From an uncultured Rhodobiaceae bacterium (GTDB lineage: Bacteria > Pseudomonadota > Alphaproteobacteria > RS24), in assembly GCA_937907245.1 (NCBI GenBank), contig CALCUM010000002.1:186001-250000 (forward strand): a stretch of 64,000 nucleotides of DNA, in the 5' to 3' direction. The notes beneath the pieces were generated by a model that was not told where the DNA came from, did no database searches, and was given only the letters and a program-made list of their open reading frames with translations. This document shows, one piece after another, positions 46,367-56,186 of this stretch. A program made the translations under genes and the position numbers. How positions within the stretch are numbered: position 1 is the first letter of the stretch; each line of letters opens with the position of its first letter.

Positions 46367-46594
46367 ATGACGCGTTTAGATATTTTAAAATGGTGTGGGA
46401 CTAGCCTTGTATTGAGCGGTATTTTGCTAACCAACCTAAACCTATATCCGCTGAATATTATCCTTCACGGCACCGGTTCTGTGTTGTGGACGGGGGCTGG
46501 AATTATAAGCAAAGACCGAGCCTTAATGACCAATTTTGGGTTGCAACTACCCTTGTTCGGCGCCGGGTTTGCTCGGGTGATGGGCTGGTTTTAG
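46367..46594 (+). CDS. DUF6552-like small membrane protein
   Basis: A 75-residue protein with two membrane segments: LDILKWCGTSLVLSGILLT, LNLYPLNIILHGTGSVLW, then SKDRALMTNFGLQLPLFGAGF. This pattern resembles DUF6552 proteins (recalled, unverified). Start ATG 46367 with GAGGAGTGACT. Function unknown. Confidence 0.65.
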   Translation: MTRLDILKWCGTSLVLSGILLTNLNLYPLNIILHGTGSVLWTGAGIISKDRALMTNFGLQLPLFGAGFARVMGWF

Positions 46595-46970
46595 CTGGCC
46601 ACTTCGTTGCAGTGCGCTTCATTGCTTTATGCAGCTTTCCTTGGCGTTTCCCGTCGCAGCGCCGCCTTTCGCGAAAGATACTTCGCCGCTCAGGTGCGCC
46701 ATATGACCGCAAAGTTCGACAGGATAGCCCATCCCGCCGCCATGGATTGGGAGGCAAAACCATAGATAAACAGCGCCCGCTAAAGGCCAAGCGCGCGCGA
46801 TAAAATAGTATCGAAAACAAAAAACCTAAACGAAACGCGGCTGCACGGGCAGGAAGGAAATAAGTCGAGTTCATTTTTACTACTCTCACTTCACGCGTTC
46901 GGATATGTTGAAGGCATTAAAACTCATTTTTGCGTTGCGAAATATAACTTAACTTCAAAGGAGTATTGCC
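46595..46970. other. gap without recognised genes
   Basis: About 375 bases with no convincing coding sequence. Open frames on the reverse strand (e.g. from 46889) show no family features and poor starts. The last 60 bases are AT-rich and probably hold the carbonic anhydrase promoter; AAAGGAG lies just before its ATG. Confidence 0.5.
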
Positions 46971-47618
46971 ATGAAACACGCCGTTCCCTTGCCAGTGCAA
47001 TTGGTCGACGGATATCAGTCTTGGAAGAAAGATGGGTTTGAACGCCAATCCGCCCGCTACTCAGATTTGGCAGAGAATGGCCAGAACCCAAGTGCCATGG
47101 TTATTTCATGTTGCGACAGTCGGGTGCAGGCCACGGAAATTTTTGGGACCCAAAGCGGAGAGTTTTTTCTGCATCGCAACGTCGCCAATCTGGTTCCGCC
47201 TTATGCGCCGAACAGCGATTTTCACGGAACGTCGGCTGCGGTCGAATATGCTGTGAAAGCCTTGAAAGTGAAGCACATGATTGTCTTGGGCCATTCGCAG
47301 TGCGGCGGCGTGCAGGCTTGCTACGATATGTGCACACATGGGGTTGCGGCTGAACAGAGTGACTTTGAATTTATCGGGCATTGGCTAGAAATGTTGCGCC
47401 CGGCCTATGAGCGCGTGGGGGCCTCAGAGGAAACATCGCGGGTTGTTGAAATGGGTCAGCAGGGGGTTCTTGGTTCTCTAGAAAACCTGATGTCATTTCC
47501 TTTCGTGGCAGATGCGGTTGCTTCGGGTGCGTTAAATTTACATGGCCTATGGCACGATATCGGCAGCGGAAACCTATTCGCTTACAATTCGGGCACGGAT
47601 ATTTTTGAAGCCCAATAA
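46971..47618 (+). CDS. beta-class carbonic anhydrase
   Basis: A 215-residue Zn enzyme that interconverts CO2 and bicarbonate. Zn ligands C47, H108 and C111 (ISCCDSRV; LGHSQCGG) and the D49/R51 dyad are visible. The Ser/Cys change in CSDSR to CCDSR is mild. Strong ribosome-binding site AAAGGAG. It may supply bicarbonate to the biotin carboxylases downstream. Confidence 0.92.
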   Translation: MKHAVPLPVQLVDGYQSWKKDGFERQSARYSDLAENGQNPSAMVISCCDSRVQATEIFGTQSGEFFLHRNVANLVPPYAPNSDFHGTSAAVEYAVKALKVKHMIVLGHSQCGGVQACYDMCTHGVAAEQSDFEFIGHWLEMLRPAYERVGASEETSRVVEMGQQGVLGSLENLMSFPFVADAVASGALNLHGLWHDIGSGNLFAYNSGTDIFEAQ

Positions 47619-47708
47619 AGCGTCGTGAACACATAAAGACGGGGCTCGATTTTGCTAATCCTACGAGTCGGCCGTAAGGTTTTCAGACATATATAAAGAG
47701 AGGCCAAA

Positions 47709-49580
47709 ATGGGTGCCAAAAAAATCAGTCAAATTAATGCGCCAATGCAGGCCGTGGTCTATGCGCTGGGCGTGGCCGTGGGCGATGAAGTCATCGCCGG
47801 ACAAGAAGTGGCCGTTCTGGAAGCGATGAAAATGCAGCATGGCTTGCAAAGCCCAGTATCGGGAACAGTCAGCGCGGTAAAAGTAGCCGTGGGCGATGTG
47901 GTGGAAGAGCGCGATGGGCTGATAAGCATTGAGGCGCATGCAACCGAGGCTGCCAACGATGCATCCTCCGCTGCCAAACAAGAGACGCAACCCCAAGATG
48001 CCATTCGCGCCGATTTAGCTGATCTGGAAGCCCGCTTGGCGCGCACGCTAGATGCCAATCGATCCGAAAAAATACAGCGACGCCATAACCAAGGCTATCG
48101 AACGGCCCGCGAGAACGTCGACGATTTATGCGATGCCGGCAGCTTTATGGAATACGGCCAAATGACCATTGCCGCCCAACGCCAACGCCGCGATTTGGAC
48201 GACCTCATCGACAATACGCCCGCCGATGGTTTGGTGGCAGGCTTTGGCGCTATCAATGGCCATCAATTCGACGAAGACACGGCGCGTGCGGCGGTTTTGG
48301 CCTATGACTATACGGTGTTGGCTGGCACCCAAGGGCTGTTTAACCACAAAAAAACCGACCGCGTTTTAGAAATCGCGCAAGACTGGCAAGTGCCGATGGT
48401 GTTTTACACCGAAGGCGGCGGTGGGCGCCCCGGCGATACGGATGCCAGTAAAATTTCTGGCGGCGGGTTGGATGTGATGACTTTCGCCACATGGGCCAAA
48501 GCCAGTGGCGTGGCGCCGCGCATTGCCGTGAACAACGGCTATTGTTTCGCGGGCAATGCGGTTTTATTTGGCTGCGCGGATGTTACCATTGCCACCAAGT
48601 CGAGCTATATCGGCATGGGTGGCCCAGCAATGATTGAGGGCGGTGGCTTAGGCCAAGTGGCGCCCACAGACATTGGGCCCATGGATGTGCAGACCGAGAA
48701 CGGCGTGGTTGATTTGCTGGCTGAGAACGAAGTCGAAGCCACGGCCATGGCCAAACAATTGTTGGGCTATTTTCAAGGTAGCCTCCGCGAGCACACATGC
48801 GACGACCAGCGCAAATTACGCCAGCTCATTCCCGAAGATAGAAAGCGTGCTTACGACATGCGCGCCGCCCTAGAGTTAATTGCCGATACCGGCAGTTTTC
48901 TGGAGCTGCGCCGCGCCTATGGCAAAGGCATGATCACGGGGTTTATGCGCATTGAAGGGCGTGCCTTTGGCTTGATTGCCAATAATCCCGCGCATTTGGG
49001 CGGGGCGATTGATGCGGAAGCGGCGGAAAAAGCGGCGCGTTTTGTGCAGCTTTGCGATGGCTTTGAGTTACCCATTGTCTCGTTCTGCGATACGCCCGGC
49101 TTTATGGTTGGGCCTGAGCATGAGAAGCTCGCGACGGTGCGCCGGGCGTCTTCTTTATTGGTGGCGGGGGCCAGCGTTTCGGTTCCGGTATTCTTGGTGG
49201 TCATGCGCAAAGGCTATGGCTTGGGCGCGCAAGCCATGGGCATGGGCAGCTTGCATGTGCCGCAAATGAGCGTGGCATGGCCCACAGGCGAGTTCGGCCC
49301 CATGGGACTAGAAGGCGCCGTGCGGCTTGGGTATTCGAAAGAAATCGCGGCCGCAGGCGGCGAAGGCACGGCCGATGGCGATGCATTGTTCAACAAATTA
49401 TTGGGCGCGATGATAGAAAACGGCAAAGCGCTGAACGCCGCCATGTATCACGAAATAGATGCGGTCATCGACCCGAAGGATACACGCGCCTATTTATTGC
49501 GAGCGCTAAAAACCATGCCCGTGGGCAAAAAACGCGGCGGGGCTGCCCAAGGCAAGCGACCGTTTATTCCTACTTGGTAA
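47709..49580 (+). CDS. biotinyl domain fused to an acyl-CoA carboxyltransferase
   Basis: A 623-residue protein. Residues 1-75 are a biotin-carrier domain with modified K41 in LEAMKMQHG, followed by an Ala/Asp/Glu linker (about 80-110). From about 120 to 600 it is a carboxyltransferase with FYTEGGGGRPGDTDA and VNNGYCFAGNAVLF in the N-part, and FCDTPGFMVGPEHEKLATV and GYGLGAQAMGMGSL in the C-part. There is no biotin carboxylase domain; that could come from the atuF-like protein at 56993. Biotin domain placed in front of carboxyltransferase is an unusual order. Confidence 0.85.
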   Translation: MGAKKISQINAPMQAVVYALGVAVGDEVIAGQEVAVLEAMKMQHGLQSPVSGTVSAVKVAVGDVVEERDGLISIEAHATEAANDASSAAKQETQPQDAIRADLADLEARLARTLDANRSEKIQRRHNQGYRTARENVDDLCDAGSFMEYGQMTIAAQRQRRDLDDLIDNTPADGLVAGFGAINGHQFDEDTARAAVLAYDYTVLAGTQGLFNHKKTDRVLEIAQDWQVPMVFYTEGGGGRPGDTDASKISGGGLDVMTFATWAKASGVAPRIAVNNGYCFAGNAVLFGCADVTIATKSSYIGMGGPAMIEGGGLGQVAPTDIGPMDVQTENGVVDLLAENEVEATAMAKQLLGYFQGSLREHTCDDQRKLRQLIPEDRKRAYDMRAALELIADTGSFLELRRAYGKGMITGFMRIEGRAFGLIANNPAHLGGAIDAEAAEKAARFVQLCDGFELPIVSFCDTPGFMVGPEHEKLATVRRASSLLVAGASVSVPVFLVVMRKGYGLGAQAMGMGSLHVPQMSVAWPTGEFGPMGLEGAVRLGYSKEIAAAGGEGTADGDALFNKLLGAMIENGKALNAAMYHEIDAVIDPKDTRAYLLRALKTMPVGKKRGGAAQGKRPFIPTW

Positions 49581-49597
49581 GTGCTGATTTAGCCGAA

Positions 49598-51475
49598 CTA
49601 CCCAACCTCATAATCGGCCAGTTTTACTTCGCGGGTCATGTTCCAATAATCCACCAATCGCCATGGCATGACGGAATAGACGCGCCCCTTTGAGTTGCGA
49701 TAATAAGTCGTCATGCCTGGGTGCATCCAAATCATATTCTCGTGGCCTTTATTAAAGTCGCTCATATAAGCGTCCTGCGCCTGCGCTGTGGCGGCCATTT
49801 GGTCGATGCCTTCATTGACCATGGTGACGATGGTATTGGCAATGTAATGGGCGTGGCATTCGGCGATGAACATGCCGCTGCCGCCATGGCCGAGCCCCGT
49901 GGTGGGGCCTGCCATCATAAATAAATTTGGAAAATCAGGCACCGAGATGCCCAGATAAGCCTGCGGATCATCGCCATCCCAAACTTCAGACAGCGTGCCC
50001 TTGGGGCCTGTGATGTTTAACCGAGAGGCCATTTTTGTGACCTCAAAACCAGTTGCCATAACCACAATATCCGGTGTGCAAACACTGCCTGCATCGCCCG
50101 TAATTTGGCTATCGGTAAAACTCGAAACCCCCTCATTGTGCAGGGTTACATTGGGTTTCAGCAGCGTGTCATACCAGCCATTGTCGAGCAGAATACGTTT
50201 GCCATAGGGCGGATAGCTCGGCATCGACTTGGCGATTAGCTCAGGGCGACTGGCTAGCTTTTCGGTTATGTAATCCGCCATTTCTTCGCGGTGCTTTTCG
50301 TTGATACGGTTCAACGAGCGTTCCGGATGCGGCCAGTCAGGGTCTATTTTAAGGTGCGGCAACAGCCCGTCGCCATAGCGCCAAAACATCGTGAAACGAA
50401 ACCAAGCGGCATAAAACGGCACGTGCTCGAGGAGATATTGTGCGCCCTCGCTTAACGTCTCGTGGTAGCGCGGAATGGGGCGGGCCCATTGCGGGCTGCG
50501 TTGGAAAATGGTCAGCTCGCCAACTTCGTCGGCAATGCTCGGGGCGATTTGCATCGACGAGGCACCAGTTCCGACGATGGCTATTTTCTTGCCGCGAATA
50601 TCGAGGTCTTTCGGCCATTGCGAGCTATGAAACAGCGGCCCTTTGAAATCTTTCAAGCCAGGTATGTCTGGCGTTTTGGAAAGACTGATTTGCCCTACGG
50701 CGCTAACCAAAATTGGCGCGTCGAGAGTGCCTTCACCCTCGGGCCCCATATAGGAGACCAGCCAGCTTTGGCTATCGGCTTGCCAGTCGATGCGCGAAAC
50801 TTCGATGCCAAAGCGGATGTTCTCTCGCACATTAAATTCATCGGCTTTGCCCGATAGGTAATCTTGAATTTCGCTTTGCGGCGAGAAATAGCGGCTCCAG
50901 CGGTGGCTCTTGCCGAAGCTAAAACTATAGGCGTGATTGGGCGTATCGACGCCCGCGCCGGGGTAAGTGTTTTCCCACCAAGTGCCGCCGACGCCTTGGT
51001 TTTTCTCCAAAATAATATAGGCCAATCCCAAGTCATTCAGCAGTTTGCCAAGCGCAATGCCAGCACAGCCAGCGCCAATAATAACGATGGGTTTTTCGGG
51101 CGTCGTCTGAGGTTTGGCAATCGTGCTACCGAGCGCTTGAAAGCCCATTTGCTCGCGCATCATGGGCGCATATTCGGGCGGAACTTGCTCTGACAAACTA
51201 TGTGTCATCATGCGGTTGAGTGTGGCTTCATCTGGGTCGGGCAGCGCGGGCGCTTTGCTGTCGGATAGGACCTCCAGCGCGGCGGTGCGAATTTCATTTT
51301 GAATCTCGGGCGCTAAGCCCGCGTCTTCATCGGCTATTAGGCGCACATTGCGGCGCGGACTATAGGGCGGCTGCAGCCATTTTTCATCTCCCGTGTGGTG
51401 GAAGAGAACCATTAAAAGCACCCGTAAGTCGGCTTGCGGTAGGGCGTCTTGTAAGTGTTGCTTGTCTAGCGCCAC
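49598..51475 (-). CDS. flavin monooxygenase, Baeyer-Villiger type (HAPMO-like)
   Basis: A 625-residue FAD- and NADPH-dependent enzyme. An N-terminal extension of about 130 residues (RVLLMVLFHHTGDEKWL...) is like 4-hydroxyacetophenone monooxygenases. Then FAD motif IGAGCAGIALGKLL, the ENTYPGAGVD loop, the Baeyer-Villiger fingerprint FKGPLFHSSQWP near 285 and a second nucleotide motif IVGTGASSMQ. It inserts oxygen beside a ketone carbonyl to give an ester. Head-to-tail with the leftward acyl-CoA dehydrogenase, suggesting one pathway. Confidence 0.88.
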   Translation of the reverse strand: MALDKQHLQDALPQADLRVLLMVLFHHTGDEKWLQPPYSPRRNVRLIADEDAGLAPEIQNEIRTAALEVLSDSKAPALPDPDEATLNRMMTHSLSEQVPPEYAPMMREQMGFQALGSTIAKPQTTPEKPIVIIGAGCAGIALGKLLNDLGLAYIILEKNQGVGGTWWENTYPGAGVDTPNHAYSFSFGKSHRWSRYFSPQSEIQDYLSGKADEFNVRENIRFGIEVSRIDWQADSQSWLVSYMGPEGEGTLDAPILVSAVGQISLSKTPDIPGLKDFKGPLFHSSQWPKDLDIRGKKIAIVGTGASSMQIAPSIADEVGELTIFQRSPQWARPIPRYHETLSEGAQYLLEHVPFYAAWFRFTMFWRYGDGLLPHLKIDPDWPHPERSLNRINEKHREEMADYITEKLASRPELIAKSMPSYPPYGKRILLDNGWYDTLLKPNVTLHNEGVSSFTDSQITGDAGSVCTPDIVVMATGFEVTKMASRLNITGPKGTLSEVWDGDDPQAYLGISVPDFPNLFMMAGPTTGLGHGGSGMFIAECHAHYIANTIVTMVNEGIDQMAATAQAQDAYMSDFNKGHENMIWMHPGMTTYYRNSKGRVYSVMPWRLVDYWNMTREVKLADYEVG

Positions 51476-51512
51476 AGGCGGCTCCTTTGGTTTTCATTTG
51501 GCCCGATTAAAA

Positions 51513-52655
51513 CTACAGTCCCATCTGTTTCATGGCGAGGTCGCGCATAATTTCTTCCGAACCACCGCCGATGGCTTGCACTTTTACTTCGCGGTAAATT
51601 CGTTCAACGGCATTGCCGCGCAAATAGCCCGCGCCGCCAAAAATTTGCATGGCGGCACTGGCAATCCACTCGAGATTTGTGGAGCAATAGAATTTCAATT
51701 TCGAAATCTCCGCGACCGGTCGCTCGGCTGTGTTCATAATCTCGGCCACTTGGTTTAGATAAGCGTCCATCGCGTCGATACGCGCCGACATATCGGCCAG
51801 CTTGTGACGAATAACTTGATGCGAAATCAGCGCCTCGCCAAAAGTCTCGCGGTCTTTCGCATAGGCCACAGATTCGTCGAACAAGCGCATCGACATGCCG
51901 CACATTTGTGCGGCCATCATGAAGCGTTCGAAGTTGAAATTATCCATAATAGCGAAGAAGCCTTTGTTCTCCTCGCCCATAATATGGCTGGCGGGAATGC
52001 GGCATTCGTCGAAATAAAGCGTCGCTGTATCGGACGCCCACCAGCCCATTTTGCGTTCAATGGGGGTGCGGCTAAAACCGGGGGTGTCGGCATCGACGAA
52101 GAATAATGAAATGCCGCCCATGCCATCGCCGCCCGTGCGCGCGCCAACCACAAAGTAGCTGGCCTGCATGCCGCCGGTGATGAAGGTTTTTTGCCCGTTT
52201 AAAACCCATTCGTCGCCGTCGCGCCGTGCCGTGGTTTTCATTCGCGCCACATCGGAGCCGCCGCCGGGTTCGGTAATGCCCAAGGCACCACCTTTGCGGC
52301 CAGATAGCAGCTCGGGCAGGACGCGGTTTTTAATTTCGTCATTGGCCAGCTCGGTCAGCGGCTTTAACATGATGGAGCGCGAACCCACGCTGGCCATCAC
52401 GCCACCAGCCGACGAGCGACCCATTTCAACCGCCGAGGCCTTGCGCATATGGGCATCGTCAAAGCCTAAGCCGCCATATTGTTCTGGTATATTGAAGCCG
52501 AAGATGCCGAGTTGGCAAATTTTCTCATTCACCTCATGCGGGTAGGCACCGGCTTCGTCCCAATCGTCGACATGGGGCCAAATTTCGGCCTCTAAAAACT
52601 TTGCCACACTGTCGTGGAACGCTTTGCGTTCGTCATTTAGAAATGGATTTATCAC
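51513..52655 (-). CDS. acyl-CoA dehydrogenase, AtuD-like
   Basis: A 380-residue flavoenzyme that oxidises acyl-CoA to enoyl-CoA. ALGITEPGGGSDVARMKTTA, WVLNGQKTFITGG, NFERFMMAAQM and FGGAGYLRGNAVERIYREVK are canonical. Start is GTG 52655 because GGAGG lies nine bases ahead; an upstream in-frame ATG at 52766 adds 37 unrelated residues. Divergent from the atuA-like gene with about 110 bases between, where a shared promoter is expected. Confidence 0.88.
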   Translation of the reverse strand: MINPFLNDERKAFHDSVAKFLEAEIWPHVDDWDEAGAYPHEVNEKICQLGIFGFNIPEQYGGLGFDDAHMRKASAVEMGRSSAGGVMASVGSRSIMLKPLTELANDEIKNRVLPELLSGRKGGALGITEPGGGSDVARMKTTARRDGDEWVLNGQKTFITGGMQASYFVVGARTGGDGMGGISLFFVDADTPGFSRTPIERKMGWWASDTATLYFDECRIPASHIMGEENKGFFAIMDNFNFERFMMAAQMCGMSMRLFDESVAYAKDRETFGEALISHQVIRHKLADMSARIDAMDAYLNQVAEIMNTAERPVAEISKLKFYCSTNLEWIASAAMQIFGGAGYLRGNAVERIYREVKVQAIGGGSEEIMRDLAMKQMGL

Positions 52656-52766
52656 CGCTAAAGGCCTCCTCAAAATATTGCAGCATCGTGACGTGTTCTG
52701 CTTTACAAAGCAAGCGCACACGCTAACATCTGCGCTGGAAGCAGCTGTAAATGTGCTGGGGGACAT

Positions 52767-54548
52767 ATGAGTAAGACAATCAGAATCGGCGGCGCGAGCG
52801 GCTATTGGGGCGAAAGCATGATGGCCACACCGCAGCTTTTGGCGGTCGAGGGTATGGATTATTTGGTCTATGATTTTCTAGCCGAAATTACCATGTCCAT
52901 CTTGGCCCGCGCGCGCGCAGCAAACCCAGAAGCCGGCTATGCGACCGATTTTATTACCGGCGTTTTAAAACCTAATTTGCGCGAAATTGCGGAAACAAAA
53001 GTAAAAATCCTTACCAATGCCGGCGGCGTCAATCCGCATAGTTGTGGCGCGGCGGCGCGCGCGCTGATTGCCGAGGCGGGGTTGGATTTAAAAGTCGCCG
53101 TCATCAGCGGCGATGATTTGTTAGACGCCCGCGACAGCTTTGGCGATTTTAAAGATATGTTCTCGGGCGTCGATTGCCCAGACACAGCTTCCTTGGCCAG
53201 TGTGAACGCCTACCTTGGTGGGTTTCCTGTGGCACAGGCTTTGGCAGGCGGCGCAGATATTGTGATTACCGGACGCAGCGTCGATAGCGCCGTGACCCTG
53301 GGGGCGTGTATTCATGCGTTTGATTGGCAGCCGAGCGACCTCGATAAATTGGCGGGCGGGTCTTTGGCAGGGCATATTATTGAATGCGGGCCGCAAGCCT
53401 CGGGCGGTAATTTTACCGATTGGAAACTGGCTGGCGACATCGCCAATATTGGCTATCCATTCATTGATATTGACGCCGAGGGCGCGTTCATTTGCGCCAA
53501 GCCAGAAGGCACGGCGGGCGTGGTGAACATTGGCACTGTGTCGGAGCAAATGCTGTATGAAATTGGCGACCCGCGCGCCTATTTATTGCCCGACGTAACG
53601 TGCGATTTTTCCGAAGTCACCATCGAGGCGGCAGGCGAAAACCAAGTGCGCGTGGCCAATGCCAAAGGGCATAAACCGCCCAGCCATTATAAAGTTTGCG
53701 CCACCTATGTGGACGGGTTTCGGGCTGGCACAATGATGAGTTTTGTTGGCCTAGAAGCGGCGGCGAAAGCCAAGCATTTTGCCGAAGCGGCGTTTACCCG
53801 CGCGCGCGCGGTTTTACGCGCCCATAATCTGCCAGACTTTAGCGAGACCAGCGTCGAAGTTATTGGCGACGATAGCCAATTTGGGCAAGCCAGTCAGGCG
53901 CCACAAGCGCGCGAAGTGGTTCTGAAAATTGCCGCCAAACACGATATGCAAGCTGGCGCAGGGGCGTTGTTAAAAGAGATTAGCGGCATGGGCTTGGCCA
54001 CACCTGCGGGGCTTTCGATATTCGCGGGATCGCGGGCCAAACCGTCGCCTGTGGTACGGTTGTTTTCGTTTTTGCTGGAAAAAAACAAGGTCGAAATTAG
54101 CGTGGACATCGACGGCCAAACCCACGCGTTCACCGAGACTTTGGTGGAAACTGGCGAGCTAGTTTCCTCCCCACAAACGCCTGCCGCGCCAAGCGAGCTT
54201 GGCACTGTGGAAGTGCCCTTGGTGAAACTGGCTTGGGGGCGCTCTGGCGATAAAGGCAATAAGGCCAACATCGGCGTGATTGCGCGCGATGCCGCCTATC
54301 TGCCGTATATATGGGCGGCGCTGGATGACACGGCTTTGCGGGCGCGCTTTGGCCATTTTATGGAACCAGGCAGCGCGCTAGAGCGGTTTTATTTGCCGGG
54401 CAGTCATGCCATGAATATTCTTATCGAAGCGGCTTTGGGCGGCGGCGGCACGTCGTCTTTGCGCAATGACCCACAGGGCAAAGCCTATGCACAGATTTTG
54501 CTCGACCATCCTATTTCCATTCCTCAACAACTTGCGGAGACTTTGTAA
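52767..54548 (+). CDS. atuA: DUF1446 acyclic terpene utilisation protein, AtuA family
   Basis: A 593-residue protein of the AtuA/DUF1446 family: IRIGGASGYWGESMMATPQL, KILTNAGGVNPHSC, VAVISGDDLL and IIECGPQASGGNF in the N-part, AWGRSGDKGNKANIGVIAR in the C-part. AtuA is needed for growth on citronellol and geranyl compounds, but its reaction is unknown. It leads a tight operon: its stop and the next start share a base. Confidence 0.88.
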   Translation: MSKTIRIGGASGYWGESMMATPQLLAVEGMDYLVYDFLAEITMSILARARAANPEAGYATDFITGVLKPNLREIAETKVKILTNAGGVNPHSCGAAARALIAEAGLDLKVAVISGDDLLDARDSFGDFKDMFSGVDCPDTASLASVNAYLGGFPVAQALAGGADIVITGRSVDSAVTLGACIHAFDWQPSDLDKLAGGSLAGHIIECGPQASGGNFTDWKLAGDIANIGYPFIDIDAEGAFICAKPEGTAGVVNIGTVSEQMLYEIGDPRAYLLPDVTCDFSEVTIEAAGENQVRVANAKGHKPPSHYKVCATYVDGFRAGTMMSFVGLEAAAKAKHFAEAAFTRARAVLRAHNLPDFSETSVEVIGDDSQFGQASQAPQAREVVLKIAAKHDMQAGAGALLKEISGMGLATPAGLSIFAGSRAKPSPVVRLFSFLLEKNKVEISVDIDGQTHAFTETLVETGELVSSPQTPAAPSELGTVEVPLVKLAWGRSGDKGNKANIGVIARDAAYLPYIWAALDDTALRARFGHFMEPGSALERFYLPGSHAMNILIEAALGGGGTSSLRNDPQGKAYAQILLDHPISIPQQLAETL

Positions 54549-56170
54549 TGCCGGTGTTTGAAACCAAATTAGACGTAAAATCAGATGCTTATGCCAAAAA
54601 CCGCGAGGATCAGCTCGATAAAATCGGGCATTTGCGCATGTTGGAGGCGCGCGCCGAAACCGCGTCGGAAAAACGCCGCCCTCGGTTTGAAGAGCGTGGC
54701 CAGCTAACCCCGCGCGATCGGTTGGCGCAATTGCTCGACCCCGGCATGCCGTTTTTGCCGCTGTATAATATGGCTAGCTATTGCGTCGATAACCCCGATC
54801 GCGAAACCTCTATTCCGGGCGGCTCTACTTTGGCCGGCATCGGCTATGTTAGCGGCACGCGCTGCATGATTGTGGTCGATGATAGCGGTATTAATGCCGG
54901 CGCAGCCACCGAGATGGGGTTTCGCAAGAGCCTTGAAGCGATGAAAATCGCACTACAAAACAAATTGCCGTTCATCCATTTGGTGGAAAGTGCGGGCGCC
55001 AATTTAATGCAATATAAAGTCGAACTATGGGCGCATGGCGGCGGCGTGTTTTGCATGTTGGGTCGCCTAAGCGCGGCCGGTGTGCCAACGCTAACTATTT
55101 TGCACGGGCCCTCGACGGCAGGCGGCGCTTATATGCCAGGCATGTCAGATTATAATGTCGGCGTGAAACACAATGGCATGGCAGCTCTTGGCGGGGCCGC
55201 CCTCGTGCAGGCCGCGACGGGGGAAATAGCCGATGAACGCCAGCTTGGCGGAACCGAAATGCACGCCAGCACCACAGGCCTTATCGAGTATCTGGCCGAA
55301 GATGACGCCGACGGCATTCGTCAAATGCGCGATGTCGTTGAAAACCTTGGTTGGAACGAGCATTGCGACCCCGTGCCATCGCGCAATTTCGAAGAGCCCT
55401 TATATGACGCCGAAGAGATTTTGGGTTTGGTGCCGACGGATTATAAAATTCCCTACGACAGCCGCGAGCTCATCGCACGCCTTGTAGATGGCTCCGATTT
55501 TACCGATTTCAAAAGCCGCTATGGCCCGAACTTGGTCTGCGTACAGGCAAAAATATTTGGCCATCCCGTTGGTATTGTTGCCAATAATGGGCCGATGGGC
55601 CCGGATGAAGCGGCCAAAGGCGCGCATTTCTATCAGATTATCGACCAAGCTAATATTCCGCTCATCTTCTTGAATAATATCACCGGCTATATGGTGGGCA
55701 CGGAATATGAGCAGGCGGGGATGATTAAACATGGCTCGAAAATGATTCAGGCGGCGGCGAATATTCGTGTGCCGAAGCTGACATTTTATGTCGGGGCTTC
55801 TTATGGCGCGGGCAATTATGGCATGGCAGGTTATGGCTATGACCCTGATTTCTTGTTCGCTTGGCCTGGGGCTATGACCGGTGTGATGAGCGGCGAAAGT
55901 GCTGCGGGCACTATGGAAACCGTGGCTTTGAACAGCGCCAAACGGCGGGGCGTTGAGCCTGATATGGAGGCTTTGGCCAAACAACGCGCGGCGATTGAAA
56001 AAGTATTTTCGTCGCAAGAAGATGCGTTTTTCACCTCCGGTCGTTTGCTCGACCATGGGGTGGTAGACCCGCGCGACACACGCAAAATTTTGGGCTTTAC
56101 GCTAGAGACGATTTGGGAGCGCAAGCATCGTACGCTGCACCCGAACGCCTTTGGCATTGGCCGTATGTAA
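54548..56170 (+). CDS. atuC: acyl-CoA carboxylase beta subunit, AtuC/LiuB-like
   Basis: A 540-residue carboxyltransferase. GRLSAAGVPTLTILHGPSTAGG, GAALVQAATGEIADERQLGG and VGIVANNGPMGPDEAAKGAHF and FLNNITGYMVGTEYEQAG mark the two crotonase-like halves. The family transfers carboxyl to 3-methylcrotonyl- or geranyl-CoA. The biotin carrier and carboxylase come from the atuF-like gene of the same operon. Which of the two substrates applies is not readable by eye. Confidence 0.9.
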   Translation: MPVFETKLDVKSDAYAKNREDQLDKIGHLRMLEARAETASEKRRPRFEERGQLTPRDRLAQLLDPGMPFLPLYNMASYCVDNPDRETSIPGGSTLAGIGYVSGTRCMIVVDDSGINAGAATEMGFRKSLEAMKIALQNKLPFIHLVESAGANLMQYKVELWAHGGGVFCMLGRLSAAGVPTLTILHGPSTAGGAYMPGMSDYNVGVKHNGMAALGGAALVQAATGEIADERQLGGTEMHASTTGLIEYLAEDDADGIRQMRDVVENLGWNEHCDPVPSRNFEEPLYDAEEILGLVPTDYKIPYDSRELIARLVDGSDFTDFKSRYGPNLVCVQAKIFGHPVGIVANNGPMGPDEAAKGAHFYQIIDQANIPLIFLNNITGYMVGTEYEQAGMIKHGSKMIQAAANIRVPKLTFYVGASYGAGNYGMAGYGYDPDFLFAWPGAMTGVMSGESAAGTMETVALNSAKRRGVEPDMEALAKQRAAIEKVFSSQEDAFFTSGRLLDHGVVDPRDTRKILGFTLETIWERKHRTLHPNAFGIGRM

Positions 56171-56186
56171 AGAGAAGGGGAATAAA

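Noticed and set aside
46503-46889. Leftward 128-codon frame in the gap before the carbonic anhydrase
   Set aside because: Arg-rich, no family features, overlaps the DUF6552-like gene and has no start signal.
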